This document shows, in pieces, positions 34,543 through 43,543 of a stretch of DNA of 64,000 nucleotides; position 1 is the stretch's first letter; each line of letters starts with the position of its first letter. Source of the DNA: an uncultured Clostridia bacterium. GTDB lineage: Bacteria > Bacillota > Clostridia > UBA1381. The DNA lies in contig CALXSS010000001.1 in the NCBI GenBank assembly GCA_944391225.1, positions 1-64,000 on the forward strand, written 5' to 3'. A program made the translations under genes and the position numbers. Below the pieces are notes generated by a model that saw only the letters and a program-made list of their open reading frames with translations, was not told where the DNA came from and ran no database searches.

Positions 34543-35796
34543 TCAGTTAGTGCTCTTAATATCCGCCAAAGTCTTTGACTGGCTGTGCACAATAGGCTTC
34601 CATTCTACTTTTTTAAACAATGCCACAAATGTTATCGGTATATATGTCATCATAAATATAGGGAAAGTAAAAGTATAAAGTATCTTTTTCCATGTTGATG
34701 TATATATCTTCTTTCTTTCCGAAATAGTAGTTATCGCGCCGATAGTATACATTGTGATATACATGCTCACAAATCCGCCCATAATTGACTCAACCACAGG
34801 CGCGACGCTTATATCTGCCATAAGACCTACAAGTATCGCTGTCATATTTATAACCGCACTGAATATTGTAAGAACCATAGCCGGCATTATAGACATGGAC
34901 ATATCATAGCACGAAAAGCTCTTATCCTTGAATATTCCCTTGATAAGCTTGGCGCCGTAATTGCAAAGCACCTGATAATAGCCCTTTGCCCAACGCATCC
35001 TCTGGCGCACGGACTGCTTGAATTCCTTAGGCTGCTCATCATACAATACAGCGTTCTTTGCGTATCCTATCTTATAGTTGTTTATTACATGATCGACTGT
35101 AAACTCTATATCCTCTGTAAGGAGATAATACTTCCATCCGTTAAGCTCCTTGGCTATTTTCTTGCTGAACATAAAGCCTGTTCCTGAAATAGCACAGCTT
35201 GTGTTCATGAGCATTCTCGAATAGTTCAAATACTTTGATTCACGCAGGAACCAGAGTGAATATCCGGCAGAGATCCAGTTGTCGCCATAGTTCTTGGAAT
35301 TGCGGTAGCTTGTTAATATATCATATCCGCTTGAGAACGTCTTGTTCATTTCCTCTATATAATGCGGATCAAGCACATTGTCTGCATCAAACACAAAAAA
35401 ACCGTCATAGCGCTCGTCATCATACTTGCGGCTGATCTCTCGCAAAAGATAATTGAGAGCGTAACCCTTACCGACATTTACCGTGTCGAAACGCTCATAT
35501 ACGTTTGCGCCGCATTCGCGAGCTATCTCAGCGGTATTGTCTGTACAGTTATCAGCAACCACATATATATCCACCAGCTCAGACGGATAGGTCTGTGATT
35601 TAATACTGTCAAGCAGCTGCTTTATTACCCCGGATTCATTTCTTGCCGAAATAAGAACTGCAAATCTGTTAGCCTTCGGTTCTTTCAAAGGCTTATCTTT
35701 CTTTATATACGGTACGATTATGTAATACATCTGATATAAATAACAAACAACAAAAATAAGCCATATAAAATAGTTGATAGATGTTATCAGCTGCAT
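34543..35796 (-). CDS. Membrane glycosyltransferase family 2
   Basis: This 417-residue protein starts at ATG 35796 after GGAGGAAAGAA. It has an N-terminal membrane segment (~5-27), then a GT2 catalytic domain: VLISARNESGVI, DIYVVADNCTDNTAEIA, FVFDADNVLD (DxD-type), LLTEDIEFT and the processive-enzyme motif RQRMRWAKGY (QRxRW class). Three to four C-terminal membrane segments follow. This layout is that of cellulose/hyaluronan/poly-GlcNAc-synthase-like enzymes, which build a polysaccharide across the membrane. The sugar cannot be identified. No other polysaccharide genes adjoin it. Confidence 0.88.
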   Translation of the reverse strand: MQLITSINYFIWLIFVVCYLYQMYYIIVPYIKKDKPLKEPKANRFAVLISARNESGVIKQLLDSIKSQTYPSELVDIYVVADNCTDNTAEIARECGANVYERFDTVNVGKGYALNYLLREISRKYDDERYDGFFVFDADNVLDPHYIEEMNKTFSSGYDILTSYRNSKNYGDNWISAGYSLWFLRESKYLNYSRMLMNTSCAISGTGFMFSKKIAKELNGWKYYLLTEDIEFTVDHVINNYKIGYAKNAVLYDEQPKEFKQSVRQRMRWAKGYYQVLCNYGAKLIKGIFKDKSFSCYDMSMSIMPAMVLTIFSAVINMTAILVGLMADISVAPVVESIMGGFVSMYITMYTIGAITTISERKKIYTSTWKKILYTFTFPIFMMTYIPITFVALFKKVEWKPIVHSQSKTLADIKSTN

Positions 35797-35959
35797 GATT
35801 TCTTTCCTCCAAAAATAAATACAACCTTCGTTTTTTCTATATTTCCCACTTGAACTTTTGTCATAGATTATTGTAACACATGAAATTGAAATTTGCAAGA
35901 ATTAAATTGAATAAAAACCAACAAACTAATTTAAGTTTATTAATGTTAATATGTTCAGA

Positions 35960-36135
35960 ATGTATCTTTTTATATAAATAATGTTATTTTTTAACTTTAC
36001 TCTCAATTATTGAACAGCTTTAAATTTATCAACTCACATACGCGCGGATAGCATCTGCCACTACAGCCTATTGTCCGCTTTCGCCGCAAACATCAGAACT
36101 CTTACAGCAAAAATTCCCTTATTTCAAAATAATAC
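35960..36135. other. Gene-free AT-rich gap between GT2 and glyS
   Basis: No gene or RNA was recognised. The segment GCGCGGATAGCATCTGCCAC near 36040-36060 resembles part of the MITE interior and may be a decayed remnant, but without ends this stays tentative. No T-box is visible before glyS. Confidence 0.4.
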
Positions 36136-36164
36136 TTGACAAATTAATTCTGTTATTATAAAAT
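36136..36164 (+). promoter_or_regulatory. Sigma-A promoter of glyS
   Basis: TTGACA and TAAAAT are 17 bases apart, about 85 bases before the start codon. Confidence 0.75.
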
Positions 36165-36249
36165 ATACGTTGTATCTATAATAATATTTCATTAAAACAG
36201 AAAAAATAAACGCTGCATAATGCTTGCGTACATCTTATGAGGTGATATA

Positions 36250-37641
36250 ATGAACAATACTGATAAAACAATGGAAAAGATAGTCGCTCTCTGTAAGGGC
36301 AGAGGCTTTATTTTTGCCGGAAGTGAGATCTACGGCGGTCTTGCAAACACATGGGATTACGGTCCGCTCGGCGTTGAGCTTAAGAACAACGTAAAGGCGG
36401 CGTGGAGAAAGAAGTTTGTGCAGGAATCCAAATATAATGTAGGGATAGACTGCGCTATACTTATGAACCCTGAAACATGGGTAGCCTCCGGTCATGTAGG
36501 CGGCTTCTCTGATCCGCTCATGGATTGTAAGGAATGTAAGGCGCGCTACAGAGCCGATAAGCTCATTGAGGACTACGCGGCTGAAAACAACGAGGATATA
36601 TGCTGCGACGGCTGGTCGAACGAGCAGCTCAAGGAATATATCGATTCCCACAGTATTGCATGCCCTAAGTGCGGAAAGATAAACTTCACTGATATTCGTC
36701 AGTTCAACCTTATGTTCAAGACCTTCCAGGGTGTTACGGAGGACTCGGAGAACACTATATATCTCCGTCCGGAAACAGCTCAGGGCATATTTGTAAACTT
36801 CAAGAATGTGCAGCGTTCATCACGCAAGAAAATACCGTTCGGTATAGCTCAGGTGGGAAAATCATTCAGAAACGAGATAACTCCGGGTAACTTCACGTTC
36901 AGAACACGCGAGTTTGAACAGATGGAGCTTGAATTCTTCTGCAAGCCTGACACAGACCTTGAATGGTTCGCTTACTGGAAACAGTTCTGCATAGACTTCC
37001 TTAAGTCGCTCGATCTGCGCGAGGAAAGCCTCCGCTTCCGCGACCACGCAAAGGAGGAGCTTGCTTTCTATTCAAAGGCTACCTCAGATATAGAGTTCCT
37101 GTTCCCGTTCGGCTGGGGCGAGCTCTGGGGCATAGCTGACAGGACCGACTATGACCTCAAGCAGCATATTGAGCATTCAGGTGTTAATCTTGAATATATG
37201 GATCCGGTAACAAACGAAAAATATGTTCCGTATGTAATAGAGCCATCGCTCGGAGCTGACAGAGTAGTGCTCGCATTCCTCTGCGACGCTTACGACGAGG
37301 AAGAGCTTGAGGGCGGAGATACTCGAGTTGTGCTTCACCTGCACCCGGCTCTTGCTCCTGTAAAGGCTGCTGTTCTCCCGCTTTCAAAGAAGCTTGATGA
37401 GCAGGCTACAGAGGTCTATGAGCGTCTTATAAAGAAATACAACTGCGAATATGACAATGCAGGTTCAATAGGCAAGCGTTACCGCCGTCAGGATGAGATC
37501 GGAACACCGTTCTGTATCACATTCGACTTTGATTCTATCGAGGACGGTGCTGTAACAGTAAGGGAAAGAGACACAATGGAGCAGACAAGGATCAAGATAG
37601 ATGAGCTTGAAAGCTTCCTTGATGAAAAGCTCGCATTCTAA
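36250..37641 (+). CDS. glyS: Glycyl-tRNA synthetase, single-subunit (alpha2) type
   Basis: This 463-residue class II synthetase charges tRNA-Gly. It has the motifs [20 protein letters not shown] (N-terminal signature), motif 2 [21 protein letters not shown] and motif 3 [14 protein letters not shown], and an anticodon-binding domain from about 365 ([15 protein letters not shown]). A cysteine-containing insert ([13 protein letters not shown]) may bind zinc. It is the eukaryote/Bacillota alpha2 form, not the alpha2beta2 type. The start follows GAGGTGATATA. It is transcribed alone. Confidence 0.95.
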   Translation: MNNTDKTMEKIVALCKGRGFIFAGSEIYGGLANTWDYGPLGVELKNNVKAAWRKKFVQESKYNVGIDCAILMNPETWVASGHVGGFSDPLMDCKECKARYRADKLIEDYAAENNEDICCDGWSNEQLKEYIDSHSIACPKCGKINFTDIRQFNLMFKTFQGVTEDSENTIYLRPETAQGIFVNFKNVQRSSRKKIPFGIAQVGKSFRNEITPGNFTFRTREFEQMELEFFCKPDTDLEWFAYWKQFCIDFLKSLDLREESLRFRDHAKEELAFYSKATSDIEFLFPFGWGELWGIADRTDYDLKQHIEHSGVNLEYMDPVTNEKYVPYVIEPSLGADRVVLAFLCDAYDEEELEGGDTRVVLHLHPALAPVKAAVLPLSKKLDEQATEVYERLIKKYNCEYDNAGSIGKRYRRQDEIGTPFCITFDFDSIEDGAVTVRERDTMEQTRIKIDELESFLDEKLAF

Positions 37642-37658
37642 TATATCACAACAGCAAC

Positions 37659-37692
37659 CGCGCCGTTTACCATTGGTATGCGGCGCGTTTTT
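37659..37692 (+). terminator. Intrinsic terminator of glyS
   Basis: CGCGCCG and CGGCGCG arms with a 15-base loop are followed by TTTTTAT, 18 bases past the stop. Confidence 0.85.
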
Positions 37693-37732
37693 ATATCCTG
37701 CTTTCAATTATCATGTTTTCAATTCAAAAAAA

Positions 37733-38008
37733 GAGGCTGTTGCAAAACTCAACGAATTTGCAACAGCCTTGGGGGCTTTAGAAAAATAGTACAGAACGGA
37801 CAAAACGAAGGGGCGCAGCCCCCTTGCCCGAAGGCGTACGGTGGTACGTCGAGCGGTGAGTTTCGTTCGTAACATAAAGCGATTATAATTCTGAAATTTT
37901 CATTTATGAAAATTTCCACCTTAAACTTGATAGCAGTTATCCTTAAAAAATGGCTTAACTGTTTTGTTCTTTTCGCTTTATGTGGTCTGTGCATTTTGCT
38001 ACAGCCCC
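37733..38008 (+). mobile_element. Family-B element, fullest copy (276 bp)
   Basis: It has terminal inverted repeats GAGGCTGTTGCAAAA and TTTTGCTACAGCCCC, and the left end forms the recurring hairpin with the ACTCAACGA loop. The interior holds smaller inverted repeats (GGGGCGCAGCCCC) and no coding frame of note. Diverged or partial relatives lie at 25879, 28979, 34502 and 44331. No target duplication is visible, so it is probably older than family A. Confidence 0.65.
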
Positions 38009-38016
38009 AGCTTTAT

Positions 38017-39162
38017 TTACATATCCTCATTTTCTACCGCGAACAGCTTATACAAGGTCTGCTCAAAGCAAAACTCCTCAGAAATAGCCTTGACCTCGGA
38101 AAGAGCTTTTTCCCTCGCGCTCTTAGGTATTTCTGACTTGACAGCGCGTATAAGTATATTCTTTGGTGTATGCGCCATATCCACAAACTCAAGCAGCTGT
38201 GTTTTATAGCCCATATACTGCAAAAGATTTCCGCGCACTGCATCTGTCATAAGCGCGGCAGTTCTCTCCTTTATTATTCCGTATCTTGTCAGTATCGAAA
38301 GCTTGTCGCTCTTTATCTGCGCGTTTAGCTCATGCTGACAGCACGGCACAGAAAAGATCAGCTCCGCTCCCCAGCTCACCGCATTATACAGCGCATAGTC
38401 GGTAGCGGTATCGCAGGCGTGGAGAGTTATCACCATGTCCGGCTTTTTCTCGCACCTATATCCGTTTATATCACCGATCTCAAACCTCAGCCCCGAATAT
38501 CCATACCTTTGCGCGGCTCTGTTGCACTCCTCTATAACGTCTGCCTTAAGATCAAGCCCGACTATCTCCGCCTTTATACCCATTATCTCGGTCAGATAGT
38601 AGTATACTATGAACGTAAGATATGATTTTCCGCACCCAAAATCAATGATATTAACGCTTTTATAATTCTTGCCGCGGATGCCGTCGTCTATAAGCTCTAT
38701 AAACCTGTTTATCTGCCGGAACTTATCATACATAGTCCTGACTATCTTTCCCTCCTTTGTGAATATTCCCATATCAACCAGAGGAGGTATGACTGTGCCC
38801 TCTTCAATTATATACTTTTTCTTTCTGTTATGAGCTTTGATCGCCGGCGCATTCTGTTGGCTGTTCTTCCTTTTATATGAAATATGTCCTTTCTTTGAGA
38901 TCAAAACAATATGCTCACAGTCCTCAGTCCACGCGTTTATCTGCATATATCCGCGCGCAGCCTCCGCTGCATAGCTATAAAGCCCGCTCTCAGACAATTT
39001 CACATGAAACGCCTGTTTTTCTGTAAAGCATTCCGCCTGCCAGCCATCTTTCATCCGCGATATACATATCCTTTTATACTCTGCCGCCTTTGACGGCTTG
39101 CTGAGCACTATCCTCGACGGCTCCTTTTCAATTATTTCCGATAATATATTGTTTAATTCCAT
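38017..39162 (-). CDS. SAM-dependent methyltransferase (Methyltransf_32/METTL25-like)
   Basis: This ~381-residue cytoplasmic protein has a variable N-terminal ~170 residues, then a Rossmann methyltransferase domain: NIIDFGCGKSYLTFIVYYYL (SAM loop, ~172-191), IVGLDLKADVIEECN and a VITLHACDTATDYAL motif followed by FSVPCCQHELN. Those last two motifs resemble the METTL25/RRNAD family. Its substrate is unknown. ATG 39162 sits eight bases from CGGAG; ATG 39168 is only two bases away. It starts 19 bases after the comEA-like gene and probably ends the ylxM-trmD transcript. Confidence 0.8.
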   Translation of the reverse strand: MELNNILSEIIEKEPSRIVLSKPSKAAEYKRICISRMKDGWQAECFTEKQAFHVKLSESGLYSYAAEAARGYMQINAWTEDCEHIVLISKKGHISYKRKNSQQNAPAIKAHNRKKKYIIEEGTVIPPLVDMGIFTKEGKIVRTMYDKFRQINRFIELIDDGIRGKNYKSVNIIDFGCGKSYLTFIVYYYLTEIMGIKAEIVGLDLKADVIEECNRAAQRYGYSGLRFEIGDINGYRCEKKPDMVITLHACDTATDYALYNAVSWGAELIFSVPCCQHELNAQIKSDKLSILTRYGIIKERTAALMTDAVRGNLLQYMGYKTQLLEFVDMAHTPKNILIRAVKSEIPKSAREKALSEVKAISEEFCFEQTLYKLFAVENEDM

Positions 39163-39180
39163 ATCCATCGCTCCGACCGC

Positions 39181-39618
39181 TTATTCCACGCATATCTTAT
39201 CCCTTATCGCCTGAAGCTTTTTCTCACCTATTCCATTGACAAGAATAATATCCTCCACGCTCTGGAACGGACCGTTTGCCTCGCGGTAATCTATGATCTT
39301 CTGTGCTGTCTTTTCACCGATACCATCGAGCTGGACAAGCAGCTCAATACCAGCCGTATTAATATTTATCTTTCCGTCTGTTACCATTTCCTGCACAGGC
39401 GTTTCCGCGGGCGCTGCCGTTTCTATCGTAGCAGCCTCAGAAACATTCGGTGCTTCCGCCGAGGGAGCCTCCGTCATCTGATTCTCTGTATCAGAGATCG
39501 TTTCCACCACAAACCTATTGTCACGAAAATTCTCCAAAACCATTCCCAATGCCACTGCCGCGATAAAAAGCACGACCATTCCGGCACGGCGCGCATTCTT
39601 ACTGAGCTTTATCTTCAT
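39181..39618 (-). CDS. comEA: ComEA-like helix-hairpin-helix protein
   Basis: This 145-residue protein has a membrane segment (~12-28), a Pro/Ala/Glu/Thr-rich spacer (~45-80) and a C-terminal double HhH domain (KININTAGIELLVQLDGIGEKTAQKI, then VNGIGEKKLQAI). This is the ComEA layout, in which the HhH domain binds DNA outside the membrane during transformation. No comEC follows; the next gene is a methyltransferase. Its ATG lies inside the end of trmD (20-base overlap), a place where rplS is usual. Confidence 0.85.
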   Translation of the reverse strand: MKIKLSKNARRAGMVVLFIAAVALGMVLENFRDNRFVVETISDTENQMTEAPSAEAPNVSEAATIETAAPAETPVQEMVTDGKININTAGIELLVQLDGIGEKTAQKIIDYREANGPFQSVEDIILVNGIGEKKLQAIRDKICVE

Positions 39619-40354
39619 TTTTATCCCCGGCTTTCAGTTTATTTATTATCTCCGCATCCTCGACTGTGAGCCACGCCTTTTCAAGCATATCAGGACGCTT
39701 TCTGAGTGTCGCTTTTAAGGACTGCTCATGCTTCCACTTGTTTATAAGCTCATGATTTCCGGAAATAAGCACCTCCGGCACCTGCTTATCATGCCATATA
39801 AACGGACGCGTATACTGCGGATGCTCCAACAGTCCCTGAAAATGCGACTCGTTCTCATAAGAGCCGTTATTTGAAAGCACGCCCGGGATAAGCCTTGCCA
39901 CTGTGTCAACTACAGCCATAGCAGGTATCTCGCCTCCGGTCAGCACAAAATCACCAAGGGATATTTCCGCATCGACTATCTCGTCAAGAACTCTCTGGTC
40001 TATCCCCTCATAATGTCCGCACAGCAGCACTATATGATCATGCTTTGAAAGATTTATTGCCGTATCCTGTGTGAATACCTGACCCTGCGGCGACATATAT
40101 ATCGTATACGGCTTATAGTCAAGCCCCTCGGCTATAGACATATACGCCCTGTATACAGGCTCCGGCGACATGAGCATACCGCCTCCGCCGCTGTAAGGAT
40201 AATCATCTACCTTGCGGTGCTTGTTTAGAGTAAAATCACGTATATCTATAAAGTTCAGCTCAATAAGCCCTGCGTTCCTCGCTCTGCCTATTATTGACCC
40301 GCCAAGTACCGCCTCGAACATCTCCGGAAACAGGGTAAGAACATCAAACCTCAT
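39599..40354 (-). CDS. trmD: tRNA (guanine-N1-)-methyltransferase
   Basis: This 251-residue SPOUT enzyme methylates G37 of tRNAs that read CNN codons. Signatures: MRFDVLTLFPEMF at the start, RKVDDYPYSGGGGMLMSPEP, LLCGHYEGIDQRVLDEIVD and EISLGDFVLTGGE. The trefoil-knot SAM site is intact. The chosen start, ATG 40354, follows GGAAGGGC and overlaps the rimM end. It occupies its usual place after rimM. Confidence 0.95.
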   Translation of the reverse strand: MRFDVLTLFPEMFEAVLGGSIIGRARNAGLIELNFIDIRDFTLNKHRKVDDYPYSGGGGMLMSPEPVYRAYMSIAEGLDYKPYTIYMSPQGQVFTQDTAINLSKHDHIVLLCGHYEGIDQRVLDEIVDAEISLGDFVLTGGEIPAMAVVDTVARLIPGVLSNNGSYENESHFQGLLEHPQYTRPFIWHDKQVPEVLISGNHELINKWKHEQSLKATLRKRPDMLEKAWLTVEDAEIINKLKAGDKNEDKAQ

Positions 40355-40874
40355 CGTCAAGCCCTTCCATTATGTGCACTGTAACCTTTCCGCCCTCAAT
40401 ATCTATGTTCTTTACCACATCGTCTATCACAGGCAGAAGCAGATTCTTTTTTCCCTCACGCTTTACATCATATATATCGTTAGCTCCGGTATTGAACACA
40501 TCAGCTATCTTTCCTATCTCTGCTCCGGACTCGTCTACAACCGTGAGTCCTATAAGATCAACTATATAGTGTACTCCCTCCGGCAGCTCTCCAAGCTCCT
40601 CGCGCTCTGCGAGCAGGACGCAGTTTTTATACTGCTCAGCCTCGTTTATATCGCTTATCTCCTTGAATTTTACTATAAGGTTATTCTTCTGATATTTTAC
40701 GCTGCTCAGCGTGAGCTTTTTCAGCTCCCTGCGCGTTTTTAGCCAGACAGTTGACAGTTCCTCAAACTCCTCAGGATAATCCATCCACGGCACCACTTTC
40801 ACATCTCCGCGCAGTCCGTGAGTGTTTACTATTTTTCCGACCTCAAGCAAATTATTCTCCATAAACTTCACCAT
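40344..40874 (-). CDS. rimM: Ribosome maturation factor RimM
   Basis: This 176-residue 30S assembly factor has an N-terminal RimM domain (LLEVGKIVNTHGLRGDVKVVPW) and a C-terminal PRC-barrel-like domain (LPEGVHYIVDLIGLTVVDESG to VHIMEGLDDEV). ATG 40874 follows AAAGGGAT; ATG 40862 is a possible alternative. The MITE copy lies upstream between it and khpA, so its transcription from the ylxM promoter now passes through that insert. It overlaps trmD downstream. Confidence 0.94.
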   Translation of the reverse strand: MVKFMENNLLEVGKIVNTHGLRGDVKVVPWMDYPEEFEELSTVWLKTRRELKKLTLSSVKYQKNNLIVKFKEISDINEAEQYKNCVLLAEREELGELPEGVHYIVDLIGLTVVDESGAEIGKIADVFNTGANDIYDVKREGKKNLLLPVIDDVVKNIDIEGGKVTVHIMEGLDDEV

Positions 40875-40929
40875 ATATCCCTTTCATTCAGCCCGTTCCA
40901 TATATGGAACGGATATTGCCTCATAAATG

Positions 40930-41090
40930 GGTTCATTAATAAATATTGGGGGGTTGCCTATCTGCTATACAGGCAATCGATAGCTTTCCGATTTATTGCA
41001 GGGGCAGATATTATCTGCCCGCATCCCCACCGCGCTAATGACTGGCGGACACTGTCCGCCCCCTACGACCCAAACATTTTAATATGGACC
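40930..41090 (+). mobile_element. MITE family A, copy 2 (161 bp), inside the ribosomal operon
   Basis: GGTTCATTAATAAATATTGG at the left and TTTTAATATGGACC at the right are inverted ends, flanked by a perfect 8-bp direct repeat CATAAATG (40922-40929 and 41091-41098). It is homologous to copies at 3726 and 44165. It sits between khpA and rimM, which are normally adjacent. Confidence 0.92.
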
Positions 41091-41103
41091 CATAAATGCA
41101 AAA

Positions 41104-41136
41104 CGGCTGTTTCACAAATACATGAAACAGCCTTTT
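41104..41136 (+). terminator. Hairpin with T-run between khpA and the MITE
   Basis: GGCTGTTTCA and TGAAACAGCC arms with TTTTT on the plus strand. On the minus strand, the sense of the operon, it is followed by a weak GTTTTGC run, so it may attenuate rather than end khpA transcripts. Confidence 0.55.
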
Positions 41137-41147
41137 TAATCTTAGTT

Positions 41148-41378
41148 TTAAACGATATCAACCGAAACCTTTTTATTCTCACGGCTTGCAGCTGCCTTAA
41201 CAACAGTTCGGAGCGCTTTGGCGATCCTGCCCTGTTTGCCGATCACTTTACCCATGTCGCTTTCGGCAACTCTGAGTTCGAGCGTTATCGAGCTGTCCTC
41301 GTTATCAATCTCTGTGATGTTTACCTGTTCCGGATTATCAACGAGCGCTTTGGCGATGATCTCTAAAACTTCTTTCAT
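41148..41378 (-). CDS. khpA: KH-domain RNA-binding protein KhpA
   Basis: This 76-residue protein starts at ATG 41378 (MKEVLEIIAKALVDNPEQ) after GGAGGG. It has a single KH domain with the GxxG loop in VIGKQGRIAKALR. KhpA pairs with KhpB/Jag (gene at 14071) in Bacillota. It lies between rpsP and rimM as usual, but the MITE now separates it from rimM. Confidence 0.95.
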   Translation of the reverse strand: MKEVLEIIAKALVDNPEQVNITEIDNEDSSITLELRVAESDMGKVIGKQGRIAKALRTVVKAAASRENKKVSVDIV

Positions 41379-41392
41379 CTTCCTGCCCTCCA

Positions 41393-41638
41393 TTAGTCGA
41401 TAATATTGGATTTCTTCAGAAGAGCCTTTACAGTATCTGTAGGCTGAGCACCGTTTGCGAGCCACTTCTTTGCGGCATCAGCATCGATTTTTATTGTTGA
41501 GGGGTTTGTGAGCGGATCGTATGTGCCGATTTCATCAATGAACTTACCATTTCTCGGTGATCTTGAATCTGCAACAATTACTCTATAAAAAGGCGCCTTC
41601 TTTGCACCCATTCTTCTCAATCTGATCTTTACTGCCAT
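41393..41638 (-). CDS. rpsP: 30S ribosomal protein S16
   Basis: This 81-residue protein has [20 protein letters not shown] at the start and the S16 pattern [20 protein letters not shown]. Length and motifs are typical. It follows ffh by 78 bases and precedes khpA by 14 bases, with an AGGAGGTG site. Confidence 0.97.
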   Translation of the reverse strand: MAVKIRLRRMGAKKAPFYRVIVADSRSPRNGKFIDEIGTYDPLTNPSTIKIDADAAKKWLANGAQPTDTVKALLKKSNIID

Positions 41639-41716
41639 TTCGTTTTCACCTCCTGTAATGATTATGTGCCGGCATTTTATGCCGTATATAAAATATACAA
41701 AAATATATTTAATACC

Positions 41717-43060
41717 TTATTTCTTTCCTTTTCTCAGACGCTTCAGCATTCGCTGCTGCTTTCCGCCCGAGAACTGCTTCATGATCTTCTGCATCTCGCT
41801 GAACTGCTTAAGAAGCTGGTTTACATCCTGCACCCTTGTTCCGCTTCCCTTTGCTATTCTTATCTTGCGGTTAGCTCCGATTATCTTAGGGTTACGGCGT
41901 TCCTCGACCGTCATTGACTGGATGATCGCCTCGATATGCACCATCTTTTTCGCATTTTCTTCAGTATCCACCTGATCGAGCATCTTCTTGTCGATACCCG
42001 GCATCATGCTTAATATCTGCGAAAATGAGCCAAGCTTTTTGATCTGGTTGAGCTGCTCAAGAAAATCGTCCAGGTCAAACTGTGATTTTCTTATCTTCTG
42101 CTCAAGCTCTGCCGCTTTCTTCTCGTCAAACTCAGCCTGAGCCTTATCCACAAGAGAAAGTATATCGCCCATTCCGAGTATCCTTGACGCCATTCTGTCC
42201 GGGTGGAATATCTCAAGATCTCCAAGCTTTTCACCGACAGATGCAAATTTTATTGGCTTTCCTGTTACCTGCTTTACCGACAGAGCCGCGCCACCGCGCG
42301 TATCGCCGTCAAGCTTTGAAAGTATAACGCCTGTGACCTCAAGCTGCTCATTAAACGTCTTAGCCACGTTTACCGCATCCTGACCGGTCATAGCGTCTAC
42401 TACAAGCAGTATCTCGGCAGGATCGGTCTCGCTCTTTATGTCGGCAAGCTCCTGCATGAGCTGCTCATCTATATGAAGTCGTCCGGCTGTATCAAGTATG
42501 ACCGGATCATTTCCATGGACAATAGCATGCTTTACAGCCTCTTTTGCTATTGTAACAGGGCTTACCTCCGTGCCCATTGAGAACACCGGCTGATTTATCT
42601 GCTTTCCAAGCACTTCAAGCTGCTTTACCGCTGCCGGACGGTATACGTCACAGGCAACCATAAGCGGTCTTCTGCTCTGCTTTGAAAGATAGAGCGCCAG
42701 CTTTGCCGTCGCGGTAGTTTTACCTGCACCCTGCAAGCCGCACATCATTATGACCGTAGGCGGCTTCTTTGAAAACTCAAGCCTTGAAGCCTCTCCGCCT
42801 ATCATCTCGGTAAGCTCGTCATTTACTATCTTTACAAGCTGCTGCGACGGTGTCAGCGATTCAAGTATCTCTGCTCCAAGAGCCTTTTCAGATACCCTAT
42901 TGACAAACTCCTTTACTATTTTGAAGTTTACGTCCGCCTCCAAAAGCGCCAGCTTTATCTCGCGCATGGCTTCCTTTATGTCTTTTTCATTAAGTTTTCC
43001 CTTGCCTCTGAGCTTTTTAAATACGCCCTGCAGCTTTTCACCAAGACTTTCAAAAGCCAT
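41717..43060 (-). CDS. ffh: Signal recognition particle protein Ffh (SRP54)
   Basis: This 447-residue GTPase targets membrane proteins co-translationally. It has an N domain (~1-90), a G domain with MMCGLQGAGKTTATAKLA (~106), DTAGRLHID and TKLDGD-like SKLDGDTRGGAA, and a methionine-rich M domain (~300-447) that includes SILSMMPGIDKKML and GSGTRVQDVNQLLKQF. Length is typical. It lies directly after ylxM, its usual partner. Confidence 0.97.
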   Translation of the reverse strand: MAFESLGEKLQGVFKKLRGKGKLNEKDIKEAMREIKLALLEADVNFKIVKEFVNRVSEKALGAEILESLTPSQQLVKIVNDELTEMIGGEASRLEFSKKPPTVIMMCGLQGAGKTTATAKLALYLSKQSRRPLMVACDVYRPAAVKQLEVLGKQINQPVFSMGTEVSPVTIAKEAVKHAIVHGNDPVILDTAGRLHIDEQLMQELADIKSETDPAEILLVVDAMTGQDAVNVAKTFNEQLEVTGVILSKLDGDTRGGAALSVKQVTGKPIKFASVGEKLGDLEIFHPDRMASRILGMGDILSLVDKAQAEFDEKKAAELEQKIRKSQFDLDDFLEQLNQIKKLGSFSQILSMMPGIDKKMLDQVDTEENAKKMVHIEAIIQSMTVEERRNPKIIGANRKIRIAKGSGTRVQDVNQLLKQFSEMQKIMKQFSGGKQQRMLKRLRKGKK

Positions 43061-43095
43061 ATCAATGCGCTCCTTTCAGATCGATTTTTTTTAGC

Positions 43096-43431
43096 TTACA
43101 GCATGACTGATACTGAGTCTGTAAGCTGCATTAGCTCCTTTGTCGCTTCATTCTGCGGCATAGAGCATATTATGCTTCGCATACGGTCTATTTTAGCGTT
43201 TATATCGCCGAATCTTCCGGCAAGCCCGAGCTTTTCCTCAAAGCTCAAAAGATGCCTTTCACCCTGCTTTACAAACGCCATAGCACCCTGACGGCTGATA
43301 CCCATTTCATCAGCGATCTCTCCAAGCGACAGATCCTGATTATAATAAAAATCAAGCGCCGCCGCCTGCTTTTCTGTAAGCAGACCGCCATAGAAATCGA
43401 GCAACATGCCGAGCTTAAGATCCTTTGCCAC
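43096..43431 (-). CDS. ylxM: YlxM/p13 helix-turn-helix protein
   Basis: This 111-residue protein has the pattern LKLGMLLDFYGGLLTEKQA followed by a sigma-like HTH (LSLGEIADEMGISRQGAMAFV). YlxM acts with the SRP in streptococci. I place the start at GTG 43431, seven bases after GGCGGAG; an ATG at 43449 would overlap that site. A consensus promoter lies ~55 bases upstream, so this is the first gene of the operon ylxM-ffh-rpsP-khpA-rimM-trmD. Confidence 0.92.
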   Translation of the reverse strand: MAKDLKLGMLLDFYGGLLTEKQAAALDFYYNQDLSLGEIADEMGISRQGAMAFVKQGERHLLSFEEKLGLAGRFGDINAKIDRMRSIICSMPQNEATKELMQLTDSVSVML

Positions 43432-43485
43432 TGTCGATCTCCGCCTCATAACCAAAGTGTAAAGTATTTTTAATTGACAGTGACT

Positions 43486-43514
43486 ATTTTACACTAATTT
43501 TATTGTTTTGTCAA
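43486..43514 (-). promoter_or_regulatory. Sigma-A promoter of the ylxM-ffh operon
   Basis: TTGACA and TAAAAT are 17 bases apart on the minus strand. It is the only clear promoter for the whole ribosomal operon. Confidence 0.85.
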
Positions 43515-43543
43515 GCCCTTTGTCAGAAAAAATATATGATTTG

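Noticed and set aside
36165-36249. T-box riboswitch before the glycyl-tRNA synthetase
   Set aside because: The leader is only ~85 bases, with no T-box sequence, specifier stem or terminator.
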